DNA of 61,869 nucleotides from Parachlorella kessleri (lineage: Eukaryota; Chlorophyta; Trebouxiophyceae; Chlorellales; Chlorellaceae): assembly GCA_001598975.1 (NCBI GenBank), contig BBXU01000492.1:1-61869 (forward strand), read 5' to 3'. The notes below the pieces were generated by a model. The model saw nothing but the letters and a program-made list of their open reading frames with translations. It was not told the origin of the DNA and made no database searches. Within the stretch, counting starts at the first letter, position 1; every line of letters starts with the position of its first letter. Shown here one piece after another: positions 21,924-31,944 of the stretch. The translations under genes were made by a program, and so were the position numbers.

Positions 21924-22610
21924 TCACATTTTCCAGACCAAGACGCCTGTCGTGCCGCCGACATACAGGAACAGCATGTTCTTACACTGCAGCCAGAAGA
22001 GCATAGGATGAATCACCGGGCGTCAGGACTCTCTGGCTGCTGGGCTGCCATCGTCACTGCTGTGATGTGGATTGTTGGCGGTCCAAAACGGCAGCGCCGC
22101 ACTCACCTCATATGTAATGTCATAGGCAAAGCCGCGGCCCACTATAACATGCCACGATGTCCCAAATTTCTTGTCCAGGCTGTCTTTTATTAGCTGCAGC
22201 TTGTCCATATGCGGCAGAGTATAGATATAGCACAAGGGTGTGTATCAAGTTTCAGCAACACAACGTCAGCGCTGCCCCAGGGCGCTTACCTGCGTACACT
22301 TTTCCATGTCGGCTGGGTACTTTTCTGTGGCTGTTATGCAAATGTCTATGGCCTCCTGCACGATGCCAGCTTCTTTTGCTTGATTGCTATTGTGGCCGTG
22401 TTGTAAGTCCATTCTGGCTGGTGCTCACCTGTCGTGCTTCTAGCTGCATATCGCTGGACCTGACCAGTGGGTACTTGGCTATCTGCAGCCAGCAGAGGTG
22501 CCAAGTGAGCTGCCTCCTGCTAGCAGGAGACCACTTATGAGGCAGCACTGAGCAGCGGCTCGCACTTTGTAGAAAGCTTCCATGTCTTTCAGCTCCGCCT
22601 CGACCTCCAT
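21924..22610 (-). CDS. DNAL4: Dynein light chain, DNAL4/LC10 type
   Basis: Five exons on the minus strand, 5' to 3': 22566-22610, 22429-22482, 22290-22355, 22107-22193, 21924-21986. All are phase 0 and give 104 aa (human DNAL4 has 105). LC8-superfamily light chains dimerise and bind dynein intermediate chains; Chlamydomonas LC10 belongs to the outer-arm dynein. Matches to the DNAL4 subfamily rather than LC8 itself are YPLVRSSDM, TATEKYPADMEK, DKKFGTSWHVIVG and MLFLYVGGTTGVLVWK at the C-terminus. The first exon's donor (GTGCGA) is weak. A 29-codon ATG frame at 22816-22902 (minus) ends at a GTGAGA donor and could be a 5' UTR exon. The gene is divergent from the seven-helix protein gene. Confidence 0.92.
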
Positions 22611-23011
22611 TGTTGCAGGCCTGGAGCGCGCAGAGGAACAAAAACGAGACAATGGGCTGCTGTCTCGGCCAGCAGATCAATGCCGAAATTGTGGTGTCAG
22701 CAAATGTAGTTAGCAGGTGCCAAAATGAATAGAATGTGCCAGGTCTAAATAAAAACTCCCAGCAGGCCCAGCAGGCCCAGAGCGGGAGAAGTTGTACAAG
22801 GCTTGCTCCTCTCACCTTTTTGACGCACGCTTGCTTGTGCAGTTCACGGGTACTGTACTTCCGCTGTCTGAAGCTTGTGACTGAGCTGGCGGACTGAAGC
22901 ATGGCATCCCTGATCGACCCCCAGTACTAGCCAGAGAGATCGCCACCAACTCACCTGCTTAAAGTGCAACAACTTCCCAATTGGACGCTTTGGTGACGCA
23001 GCAGGGCAACC
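22611..23011. other. Shared divergent promoter region
   Basis: Only 401 bp separate the start codons of the dynein light chain (minus) and the seven-helix protein (plus). Both promoters must lie here, possibly with a 5' UTR exon at 22816-22902 on the minus strand. No box element stood out. Confidence 0.5.
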
Positions 23012-26000
23012 ATGCCGTTGCTAGTGTACCTGAACTATGCCTACGTCCTGCCTCGTTTTATTCTGTGGGGCCTCTTGTTAGCAGCCGCAATTACTGATGG
23101 CATTCGCCACAAGAACATACGCTCCCAGGGATACCAGTTGTATTGGTCTTTGGTAAGTGCCCTCCTGCACATGGAGGGGTTGTAGGGGTGAGCACTGGAA
23201 ACTGCCTGCAACGTTGCTTACGGGCTGACACAGCTTACCGCACAGCATACACCAAGGCAGCATGGCGCCGCTGCAGGTTGGTGTCATACTTTTGTACTTT
23301 GTGCGGGAGTGCCTCCTGCTGGTGTGCGCGGTCGGAGGCTCCCCGCCACCAGTCGGAACGTTTGACGCCTACATCTTTTTCACCAACCTGGCAGACTCGG
23401 TCTGGTTTGCTATCCTCCTCTGCGTAGCGGCCGGCTACTGGTGAGCATGCTGCCTTGCAGGGAACTAGTTCCGAACTGTCTTGTTGGTAACGGTTGCTGA
23501 CACTGCTGATCGGTGGTACCCCCTGTGCCGTGCAGCTGGCTTGCAAACTCGCTAACTCCTCCTTTAGATTTCCTGGGGCCTGTTCCTTATGCACCAATTG
23601 CATATCATAGTAGCACGTTAGCCTCCCAACAAGCTAATAACCATCTCTTTCCCGCTGCAGTATCACCCGTACTAGCCTGGGGCCTCACCGAACGGTCATC
23701 ATCATCATCCCTGTCATTTTCTTTGTCACGAGCCTTGTAGTTGACTACGTGCTTTACTACGCGCGCGGCTTTGAGGCTTTTGATGTGGACACGGCTTATG
23801 ACCCAAACTCCGATGACGGGGAGGTCAGCGAAGTGACCGGGCTGGTCTTCTTTGTGTGCATCATCGCCAACATGATGGCCTTCATGCTGGCATGGTAAGG
23901 GGCGTGGCCAGAACCCAGGGCACAGCGTTGGAGGTACTGGAACTGGCAGCTGGTAGGCATCATCATGGGGGGCCCAGTGTTGTAGCAGCTCACACCAGCA
24001 TATAGGGTGCGGCTGGGAGTATGACCAGTTGCAAATGGCTGTCCTGCTGTCAAAGAGGTGCGTGTTTTTGGTTGCCTGGGTCAGCCCGCTCGACCCTCGA
24101 GAGTGTGCTGGCAGGTTGAAAGCCTGCTGCTTCCCCGGCTTCCTGTGGCAGGTTCTACATCTTCGACACCATTCAGAAGGAGCGAGAGATCCTGGAGGGG
24201 CGGGCCAACGCAGTGCCGGATGCGGCTGTCTCCGTCGGGGCGCCAGGCCAAGCAGTAGGGGAGAGTGTTGGCCACAGAGAGGTGCCTGATGACATCCTGC
24301 TACTGGAAGCCCAGGGCGGCAATGCCAGCCACCTGCCTGTGATATATGGCGGCGTGATCAGTGAGTGTGGCAAGCTGGGGTGCTCCATTGCTGCTCGAGT
24401 TGCTGACCCCCATTGTTGGGCTGTCATGCTGCTGAGATGCGCTGCCTGGGTATGCGTTGATGTGTGGGCATTAGATGTCCTTGGGTTGTTGTTGGGGCCC
24501 AGGGTTGCTAGCTTATGGCATGCTATCAATGTATAGAAGCATGGAACCCTACTGCTCGTGGTCAGGCAGCATGCCATGTGCTGTCGCTGCAGACGAGGAC
24601 CCCGACGCGCCCAAGACAGTGCAGGAGCGAATGGAGCACCGCGAGAAGATTCGCCTCATGTGAGAGGGCAGAATCTGTTCTCAACTCTTGCTCAGCCGGT
24701 CACGTCATTATGGTTCAGCGATCGTGTGACTGGATGTGCCAGAATCCTTGGGCAAGCGTAGGCGTGTCTGGCCCTTCTCTGTGCTGTCCTTTTACCCGTC
24801 CAATCTGTTGTGCATGCTTGATGCACCCAGCAGCTCATGAGACGGGCAAGCCCCAACGCGTGCAATTGCTCTTTCTTGCAGGCGACAGTTCTTCTATGGC
24901 GTGTCCTTCTATGTTATAGCCACCTTGCTGGTCCTCTTCCTGCCCATTTTTGTGAGCTCAACTGTGGACAAGACCATGCTCATCCTACAGGTGACGAGGC
25001 CGCCGTCGTTACAGGCTGTGCTTGTATGCTGTGAAAGAAGGGTGCAAGCTAGGACTTAACTTTGTGCACTGCTGGCAACTGTTTGACCTGTCGCAGCTTG
25101 GAAGAGATTTGGCGCGCAATTGCCAGTATGCCCAGGCAAGGAAACTGTGGAATCCATTCTTGGATAGCGGTTTGGTTGCAGGTGCTGTCCCTGTGAGTTG
25201 GGATACTCAGGCTGCTGATGTTTTTGCTGTGTTGCCACTGCAGAACGGAGTCTTGTGGCTCTTCCTGCTGTCTCTGTGTTTCATCTTCCGCATGCGTGAA
25301 GACAACCCATACCTCATGCTAGATGAGGATGCGGGTGGGTGGCTGTCTGTTGTGATAGCTGGCAGGAGGAGGGGGTTGCGTGGTTGCTGGGTTGCTCTCG
25401 GCTGGGCTGGCGCAGCGCAGCAAAAGCCCTGCAGGCCAGGGCGGTGTTGGGAGGAAAACGATGGGTCTTGTGGGGCTCTTCCGAGGAGCACATCTGGTTG
25501 CTGCCTTGGTGCGGGGATGGAGGCAGCTTGTATCTTGAAGTGGTCTATTTACTTTGGGCAATGTGTGTATGCATGTGTTGGTTGTGACAGTGTAAGATTT
25601 CCTGCTACGGGGGATGTATAGCGTGCTGGTGCAGTATGGCGTCCCTGCTGATATTTGAGTGCGGACGTGGGTGTTTAGGGAAGTTGCTCCTGCTTGCAGG
25701 AGGGCTGGGTGGGGTGGAGACTACCACTGAGCTGGGGGTCATCGTGCAGGGCGGCAATGGGTCACTGGGTCGTGACTCGCCACCCCCCAGCTATGCCCAG
25801 GTTGCCAAAGCCGGGCCGGCGATGCCTGGCAGCACAGGCATGATGGGCGGTGTTGGTGCGGTGAGCGCCGCACCGGCCCCAGCGGCTGCAGGCTGGGGAG
25901 CAAATGGGGCAGCTGAGCAGCTGGACGGTGGCGAGGGAGGGTACTCAGAGCAGCATTTCACGCTGGGCGATGAGGACGATGGACACCACCTGGACCAGCG

Positions 26001-26484
26001 GCTCAATGTAGGGTGAGCGGTCAGTGGAGTTGAGAGTGTGTGGGGGCCAAGCAGCAGCTCAGGGTTTGCGTGATGCCATCCATGGTTGAGGAGAATATGC
26101 AGCCCTTTTTGTTGCTGCTGGGTGGTCAGCCACTTGGGAAGGTGGGACATACGTGGCTTGCATGGGCTGGGCTGCGAAGGGCTGGGGTTTTTAAAGGTTA
26201 CTATAGCCCATATTCACAGTGCGCCGGGGTGCCTTGCCTGTGTTGCTTTCCGAATGCTGCTATAGTGTTTGTGGTGTCGCTGGCTGGCTTAGTGCGTGGG
26301 GGACAGGTGAGGTAGCGGTGCTTCTTCTGCATCCTTTCTACTGTCGGTGCAGGGTTCAAGCCACTTGAGCTCTGGCTGTTGTGGCTTGTGCAGGGGCCCA
26401 TCGTCTAGCGACCCAGCAGATGTGAATGGGGATGCTGCTAGGCAGGGGGTGCTTGTGACAGTGCTGCCAAGCCCCAAGGTTTAA
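23012..26484 (+). CDS. Seven-helix membrane protein, GOST/lung-7TM-like
   Basis: Nine exons: 23012-23152, 23277-23440, 23661-23894, 24152-24360, 24593-24659, 24882-24990, 25244-25334, 25700-26012, 26394-26484. They give 472 aa. I count seven hydrophobic helices, beginning at residue ~8 and ending with WLFLLSLCFIF. A hydrophilic loop of ~90 residues lies between helices 5 and 6. The tail is Gly/Ala/Pro-rich and contains PPPSYAQ, a PY-like motif that could bind WW domains. DNPYLMLDED just after helix 7 recalls GOST/lung seven-transmembrane proteins (TMEM87/GPR107, plant CAND). Those carry a large luminal N-terminal domain that is absent here, and the 401-bp gap to the divergent gene leaves no room for it. 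The family call is tentative; the membrane topology is well supported. Confidence 0.62.
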
Positions 26485-27428
26485 TCCCCCAACAGCGCGG
26501 GTCCTGAGGTTTTGCTGTGCTTGGTTACGACTTTGATTCTGACGAGAATTTGTCGGGTATCTCCGTAAGTTGGCACTCCTAGTACTTGTGCTCATGTGGT
26601 GTCAAATACCGAGGTGGGAAGTTGGTGTAGACCGTGCAGTTGTCACTTAAGGTTGCTGCATCGCTCCCTGTTGAAGCGGTCACTGTGCTGCTTGCGCTCT
26701 TATTGACCCTGAAAGCGATGGTGGTTGCTAGCGTTGGGTGGGTCTACCCGCACCTTGATAGTAGGTTGATGGCGACCCGGCAAGCTCTGCAGGCGCTGGT
26801 GATCATAACGAGGATGTGCAGCATCCTTACAGCGAGCGCATGTTCTAACGGTAGAGACAACAGAGCCTATGCTGACCCCGGCTCACAACCCGTCAACCCC
26901 CAAGTAAGAAAGACAGAGACTGTTTGGAAATGAAGTGAAAGCTAGACCAGTCATCGTTCTAGTCCGCCGGAAGTTCTGCGGAGAAACCCTGCCAAAGCTG
27001 CAACCATGTGATTTCACTACTGGATCAGGGCTCCTGCAAGACCCAGGAGCTGCATGCATTCAGCCATGTCAGTACAGTTCGCACTACCTGCCACCCTTAT
27101 CAATTACACTACAATGAAAGAGAATGAAGAATGGAATGTAAGAGAGATTTTCTGGCACAGACACTGCTGCCAGTCTTGTAACTGGCTGCATCAAGATCAG
27201 ACCGACCGTTAAAGAGCTGCACCTCAAGCTGTTATACCATGCACCAGCTTTTGGGTTGCTTCCTCCTATGCAAGTCTGAAGCACCCTTGGGCTGAACTCA
27301 GGGCCCCGGTCCTACCGGGCGGAGGCCAGGCCAAATATTCCGAAAAAGGAAGAGATTATGTCAACATATCCTTGCCTGCCTGCCCAGCAGCTGACTGATG
27401 CAGGAGCACAGTGATTAGCCCAGCAGCA
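26485..27428. other. Convergent intergenic region
   Basis: About 940 bp between the seven-helix protein gene and a tentative minus-strand gene. One frame at 26634-26933 (+) encodes a hydrophobic segment but lacks an ATG and matches nothing I know. A TGTAA lies at 27137. No other feature seen. Confidence 0.4.
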
Positions 27429-28125
27429 TCACCCAGCTACTGCTGCTGCTGTCTTTGCAAGTTCCTCCCGTTCCTGAATCTTGCTGCGAAGACGTCGCCT
27501 GGCCTCAGAGTTCCAGTCCAAGGGCACAACCCCGCCCACATCCAGCGGGTGTAGCCCTCCAGCGCCCACCGCCCCTTCAGCTTTCTCAGCCGCCACGGCT
27601 GTGCCTCAAGGGGGTGCAGGATATGAGATACTCGTAAGTGGCTGGCTAACGGCATGTGCATGCGTGGGTGGGTGGAGGGGAGGACTGCTTGGAAGTTTCT
27701 GAGTGAACCTAGCCTTAGAAGTTCCGCAGAATGCATAGTGCAGCTTGCCAGATTTGATCCAAGGGGGAAGTGTGAGAGCTGCCAAAGACAAGTCGTCCCA
27801 AATTGAAAGCTACTGTGCAAAATATCCTGTGACGTGACCACAGACCTGGCACTGTGTGACTCAAGTGCATATGCAGGCCATGGCTGGGTACTCCAAAGTA
27901 TGCCACGCCAGCAAGGAGGGTAGTCACTGCCAGAGATGCCAGCAAGACTGGCCAATAACGCAGGGGAGCTGCTGCTAGGATGCTGTACCTGCGGTGAACT
28001 TAAGGTTGCGTGGCCCTCAACTAGTTGACCCTGCGCATCCTGCCAACAGCATCCACGTACCTTGGTGACCTGGGCGCACATGGTGTAGACCCTCTGCTTC
28101 CTGGTGCCCTGGACACTAGGAACAT
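27429..28125 (-). CDS. Small single-helix protein, function unknown (tentative)
   Basis: Three exons on the minus strand, 5' to 3': 28061-28125, 27846-27988, 27429-27604. They join in phase to 127 aa. Exon 1 is Arg/Ser/Pro-rich, like an organelle-targeting leader. Exon 2 encodes one clear membrane helix (RYWPVLLASLAVTTLL). Exon 3 encodes LDVGGVVPLDW followed by a basic helical tail (RRRLRSKIQEREEL). This layout resembles small organelle inner-membrane proteins, but I recognise no family. The donor of exon 2 (GTCTGT) is weak, and exon 3 has an alternative in-phase acceptor 6 nt downstream. Additional exons may be missing. Confidence 0.38.
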
Positions 28126-30125
28126 GCTGTCAGCAGTGCGGTTTCCAGCTACGGAGCACAGTACCGGAACTGCATTGCTGCGCAGCTGCGGCTGCGGCGA
28201 ACGAAACTTAAGCCACCTTAACGGACAGTGAAGGAAAAATGAAGTAGCGAGTTAGGTCCAGTGGAACCGAGGGCAGGATGTCGGTCACCAGGTACCTGAA
28301 ATTCGAAGACGAGTTTCGTGTCTATGAGTCATTCCTCCATCATGACAAGGCGGGGCACATGACGCAAGGGTCATGTGGATTTGATAGTTGAATGCGTCCC
28401 TATATTGGTGAGGGGGCGCGATCGCCACCCCAACGGTTGCAGGACTGCCCCGTTTGCCTTAGGCATTACCCAGGGGTGGAGCCACGCGCGGCAAGGCCAA
28501 GGGTTGTAGTTATTTACAACTTCAAGCCTTGCCCGTGATTCCGCGCCCGAGCCACGCACGTGGGGCCACGGTACTGCCACGGCTGCCGGGAGCATGGCCA
28601 CGAGGCGACCCCACCGCTCTGTCCCCACCGTAAGGGCCTCCGATGCCACCCTGTTGCTTGACTATTGATGGAGAGATCACGTGGTGAAGGTGGTGTGCCG
28701 GACTTCCTAACCCTCAGGCTGGGCAGGAGGGCTGTCCAAGGTGAAGTGTCCAGCCCACAAGGGGAGCGCAGGCAAGTTGTGGAGGAGCTATATGACAACC
28801 TGAGGCTTCGACGAGACATACAATGCACATTTCAGAGGATGAGTGAGCTACTCAAACACCTATTTGGGAAGCTTGACCACCTTGCCACAGCCCAGCCTAC
28901 CTTGTCCTGAAGGTGCTGCAGGGAAGGCTTCTGGTACGCTGCCCCAGTCGCAGCTCCACGATCTCCTGACAGCCGCCATCACGTGTGCTGCCGAGTCCCC
29001 AGTGGGGCTGCAAGCCTCGAATGAACTACCTTGGCCCCTTCTTCCGCCTCCACAACCCGCTGCCTCAGGCTGCCGGCCACGGCGGGGAGGCAAGCTGGGT
29101 GGCTCCTGTTTTGAATTACACCCCTCAGCTGGCTTAGCACATGACAAGGAGGTAGTGGAGGTACCAGCAGCGCTGCACCATGCCTCGTCGGTCCTGTGGC
29201 AAACAAAGCCAGCGCGTCCAGCCCTACCCAAAAGGAAAAGTGACAACGCGGGGTCCTCTAGCTTCCTTATGCAATGTATGCAATCGATGTAGGGGGTTTA
29301 TCCTTGATGTTGCTGTGATAGCGCATCCCAAGTGACAAGCATGAAGTAGTGTGTTGGTCTCTCAAGGTATCTTCTCAAATTGATGTGCCAAGCGAGCCCT
29401 ATGCAATCCTACACGATGAAGTGCCTGTCATTATAGACTATATTGTCAGAGGTTCAAGTTCCACCCATGTCATGGTTATCTGAAAACCCCTGGCGTTTAG
29501 GACGGTAACGCAGCAATGTTGCTGCATGTGATTGCCTGACAGTGACTTATAATCCACGTGGCCTTTCAGTCCTGTGCGCCTGTCATTGATCAGCATAAGT
29601 TGGTTCTCTTTTTGATAGATATCTGTGCATGAATATGCGCTATGGGTATGGCACATGCTCCAGCCTTGGCATGGCAGTGCCGCAGGCCAGCCTAGCACTG
29701 CCTGTGCTTTTGAGGCTTTAACGCTTTTTGAAAGGTATTTTGGCCAGTTTCAAGTGAGGGTGGCCTTGCACAGCGGGGTAACTAGCCGCAGCAAGGAGAA
29801 GTAGAGCCGGGTGCTGGCATGTGCAGCCAATCTTCTGGCTGAGGGGGGGGTCCAGAGCCATAATCTTACCTGCATAAACAACACCTGACCAGGTTTGGCG
29901 CTTCTGTCTAGCAGGCATAACTTCTAGCTGTAGCACGACAGGCAGTTACAGCAGTTCTGCTGGCTTGCGTGGCAGCGCGGGAGCGCCCTGCTTCCCATTG
30001 TCCTGCTTCCCAAGCACTGCCCAAAGAAAGCCAAACCCAGGCTGTCTGTGCTGTGCGTTGAGATATTTGCCAGTAGAACCCATCAGGACCCTATCACAGT
30101 AATTGGGGGACTCCTGTTTGACAGC
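28126..30125. other. 2-kb stretch without an assignable gene
   Basis: Largest gap in the window. A 37-codon ATG frame at 28278 (+) reads MSVTRYLKFEDEFRVYESF, a protein-like composition, but ends in a stop with no clear splice. A plus frame at 28665-28910 contains an amphipathic-looking helix, and another runs 28843-29292. These could be remnants of one degenerate gene or transposable element, but no terminal repeats or transposase motifs were found. From 29300 to 30125 I see nothing beyond the presumed promoter of the epimerase gene. Confidence 0.4.
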
Positions 30126-31583
30126 ATGTCACCAGCACAACTTCGCTGCGTGCCTCAGGGCCGAAATCGCCCCCAGACACTAATCTCGCCGTCCATATTG
30201 AGCTCTGACTTTGCCAGACTAGCAGAAGAGTGCGAGAGGATGCTCAAGCTGGGAGCAGACTGGCTGCATGTTGACGTCATGGTCAGTTGAACTAGTGGGC
30301 AACAAGGCAGGGTCGGGTTGCTGCAGTTTGGCATGAGGATGAAACCTGCAGACAAAGCTTTGCAGGATGGCCATTTCGTGCCCAACCTTACCTTGGGAGC
30401 CCCCATTGTGAAGAGCCTGCGTAAGCATACCAATGGCTACCTCGACTGTCACCTCATGGTCACCAACCCTGCACAGTGGGTGAAGGTAGGACTCTGCGAA
30501 GCTTATGGGAGCAGTTCCAGGTCGGCGAAATGAGTATAGCTGTGACGTCTGGGTCCTTGCTTTCATCTGTGGCTGGCCACCTAAGGCCATAGTTGCCTTG
30601 TGCGCCTCAGCATGAGCCCCACCATTGGGACAGACGCTGAACATGCCAGGTGTCTTCTCCTCTTGGTTCGATACCCTTTCCTGTTTCTTTGGCGCCTGTT
30701 AAGTTGGCCAAGCTTTTCCCTCGGTGGCATGGCTGCGCTGCAGGACTTTGCTGATGCGGGTGCGAACATGTACACCTTCCACTTGGAGGCAGCTGCACCT
30801 CTTGAGGAGTTGAAAAGCGCTGGAGAGGCAGGGGTGCCCGCCGTGCACGAGCTTATACAGCAAGTGAAGGCAGCGGGGATGCACGCGGGGTTGACGATCA
30901 GACCTGCCACACCTGTTGAGCTGCTATTCCCGTATCTGCAGCAGCTTGATATGGTAAGTGAGGCTAGCGGCCGAGGGTTAGGGCTTTGTTCTTAGCAGCG
31001 GAAGGTGTGTGACCAACTCTAGGTGAGAGTGGTTCCTGGCAGGGCAGGTAACTAAGCGGCCCAAGGCTCCGCAGGGCTCGTACATCTCAGGGTTCCGGGA
31101 TGCCTTCGCTGCAGGTGCTCGTCATGACCGTCAACCCTGGCTTCGGTGGGCAGAAGTTTATGCCTGAAATGATGAACAAGGTCAAAGTGCTGCGGGGCAA
31201 GTGCCCAGACCTTCTCATTGAGGTGCGACGCCGGCATTTGTGTCTGCTGCCCTGGGCTGAAAGCTGCATGTCCGCCGCATCGAAGACTTGTGAGTGTGAA
31301 GTGTAACAGTCCCGCTGTGGGCTGTGGGAAGCCCTGTGTGGCAAGATTGGCAAGTTCGTAAGACGACATCAGGGTCTTGAGAAGTGGAGGCGTGGCGCCA
31401 GTTTTGGTGGTGCTACGTGTGCAGGTGGATGGGGGCCTTGCACCTGATACAGTGAGTCAGGCTGCAGCAGCTGGTGCCAATGTGATTGTGGCCGGGAGTG
31501 CTGTCTTTGGGGCAGCTGATCCCGGAGCAGCCATAGCCACACTACGGGAGGCGGTGGATGGTGCAGCACAAGAGCAGACATGA
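30126..31583 (+). CDS. RPE: Ribulose-phosphate 3-epimerase, cytosolic type
   Basis: Five exons: 30126-30281, 30366-30485, 30744-30953, 31115-31222, 31425-31583. They give 250 aa. The enzyme interconverts D-ribulose 5-phosphate and D-xylulose 5-phosphate in the pentose phosphate pathway, with a (beta/alpha)8 barrel and a metal ion. All active-site blocks are present: [24 protein letters not shown] (His and Asp metal ligands), LDCHLMV (His), [13 protein letters not shown], and IEVDGG (Asp) ahead of the phosphate-binding VAGSAVFG. The text follows plant cytosolic RPE rather than the plastid enzyme, and there is no long transit peptide: 17 residues precede the conserved core. Relative to the plant cytosolic protein there are a few extra residues in the loop after FHLEA. 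The start is the first ATG of the exon. Confidence 0.96.
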
Positions 31584-31944
31584 GTGTTCGGTAGGAAGGC
31601 ACGCTGCTATTTTCATTTCTACTCAGCCTCCTTCATCACCAATGTACGTACACACTTGAGCTGTGAATTTAAATCTGGCGCAAGTAATGCTTCTTCTCTC
31701 TCAACATGTGGCGCAATGCACTTGCGCCTTTCCTTTTGGGTCCCCTGTGCACCGTCCCATGGTCTGCGGCTGTCCAACATGTGTCCAAACGTACGGCAGC
31801 AGCTGAGGGCGCCATCCAAGGAAGCACCAAGCTTGCCATGTCATGATGTCACTGAGAAGTACTGCAGCATTGGAATTGACCGCATGTGATGGATAGCAAA
31901 CTGCCACGCTATAACTATTTTAAGGCTGACGGCTGCATGCGGAC
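31584..31944. other. Intergenic region after the epimerase gene
   Basis: 361 bp holding the epimerase 3' UTR and the upstream region of the next gene. No coding exon or repeat was recognised. Confidence 0.5.

Noticed and set aside
26634..26933. Frame with a hydrophobic segment as a small membrane protein
   Set aside because: No ATG at its start, sits in the presumed 3' UTR of the seven-helix gene, no family resemblance.
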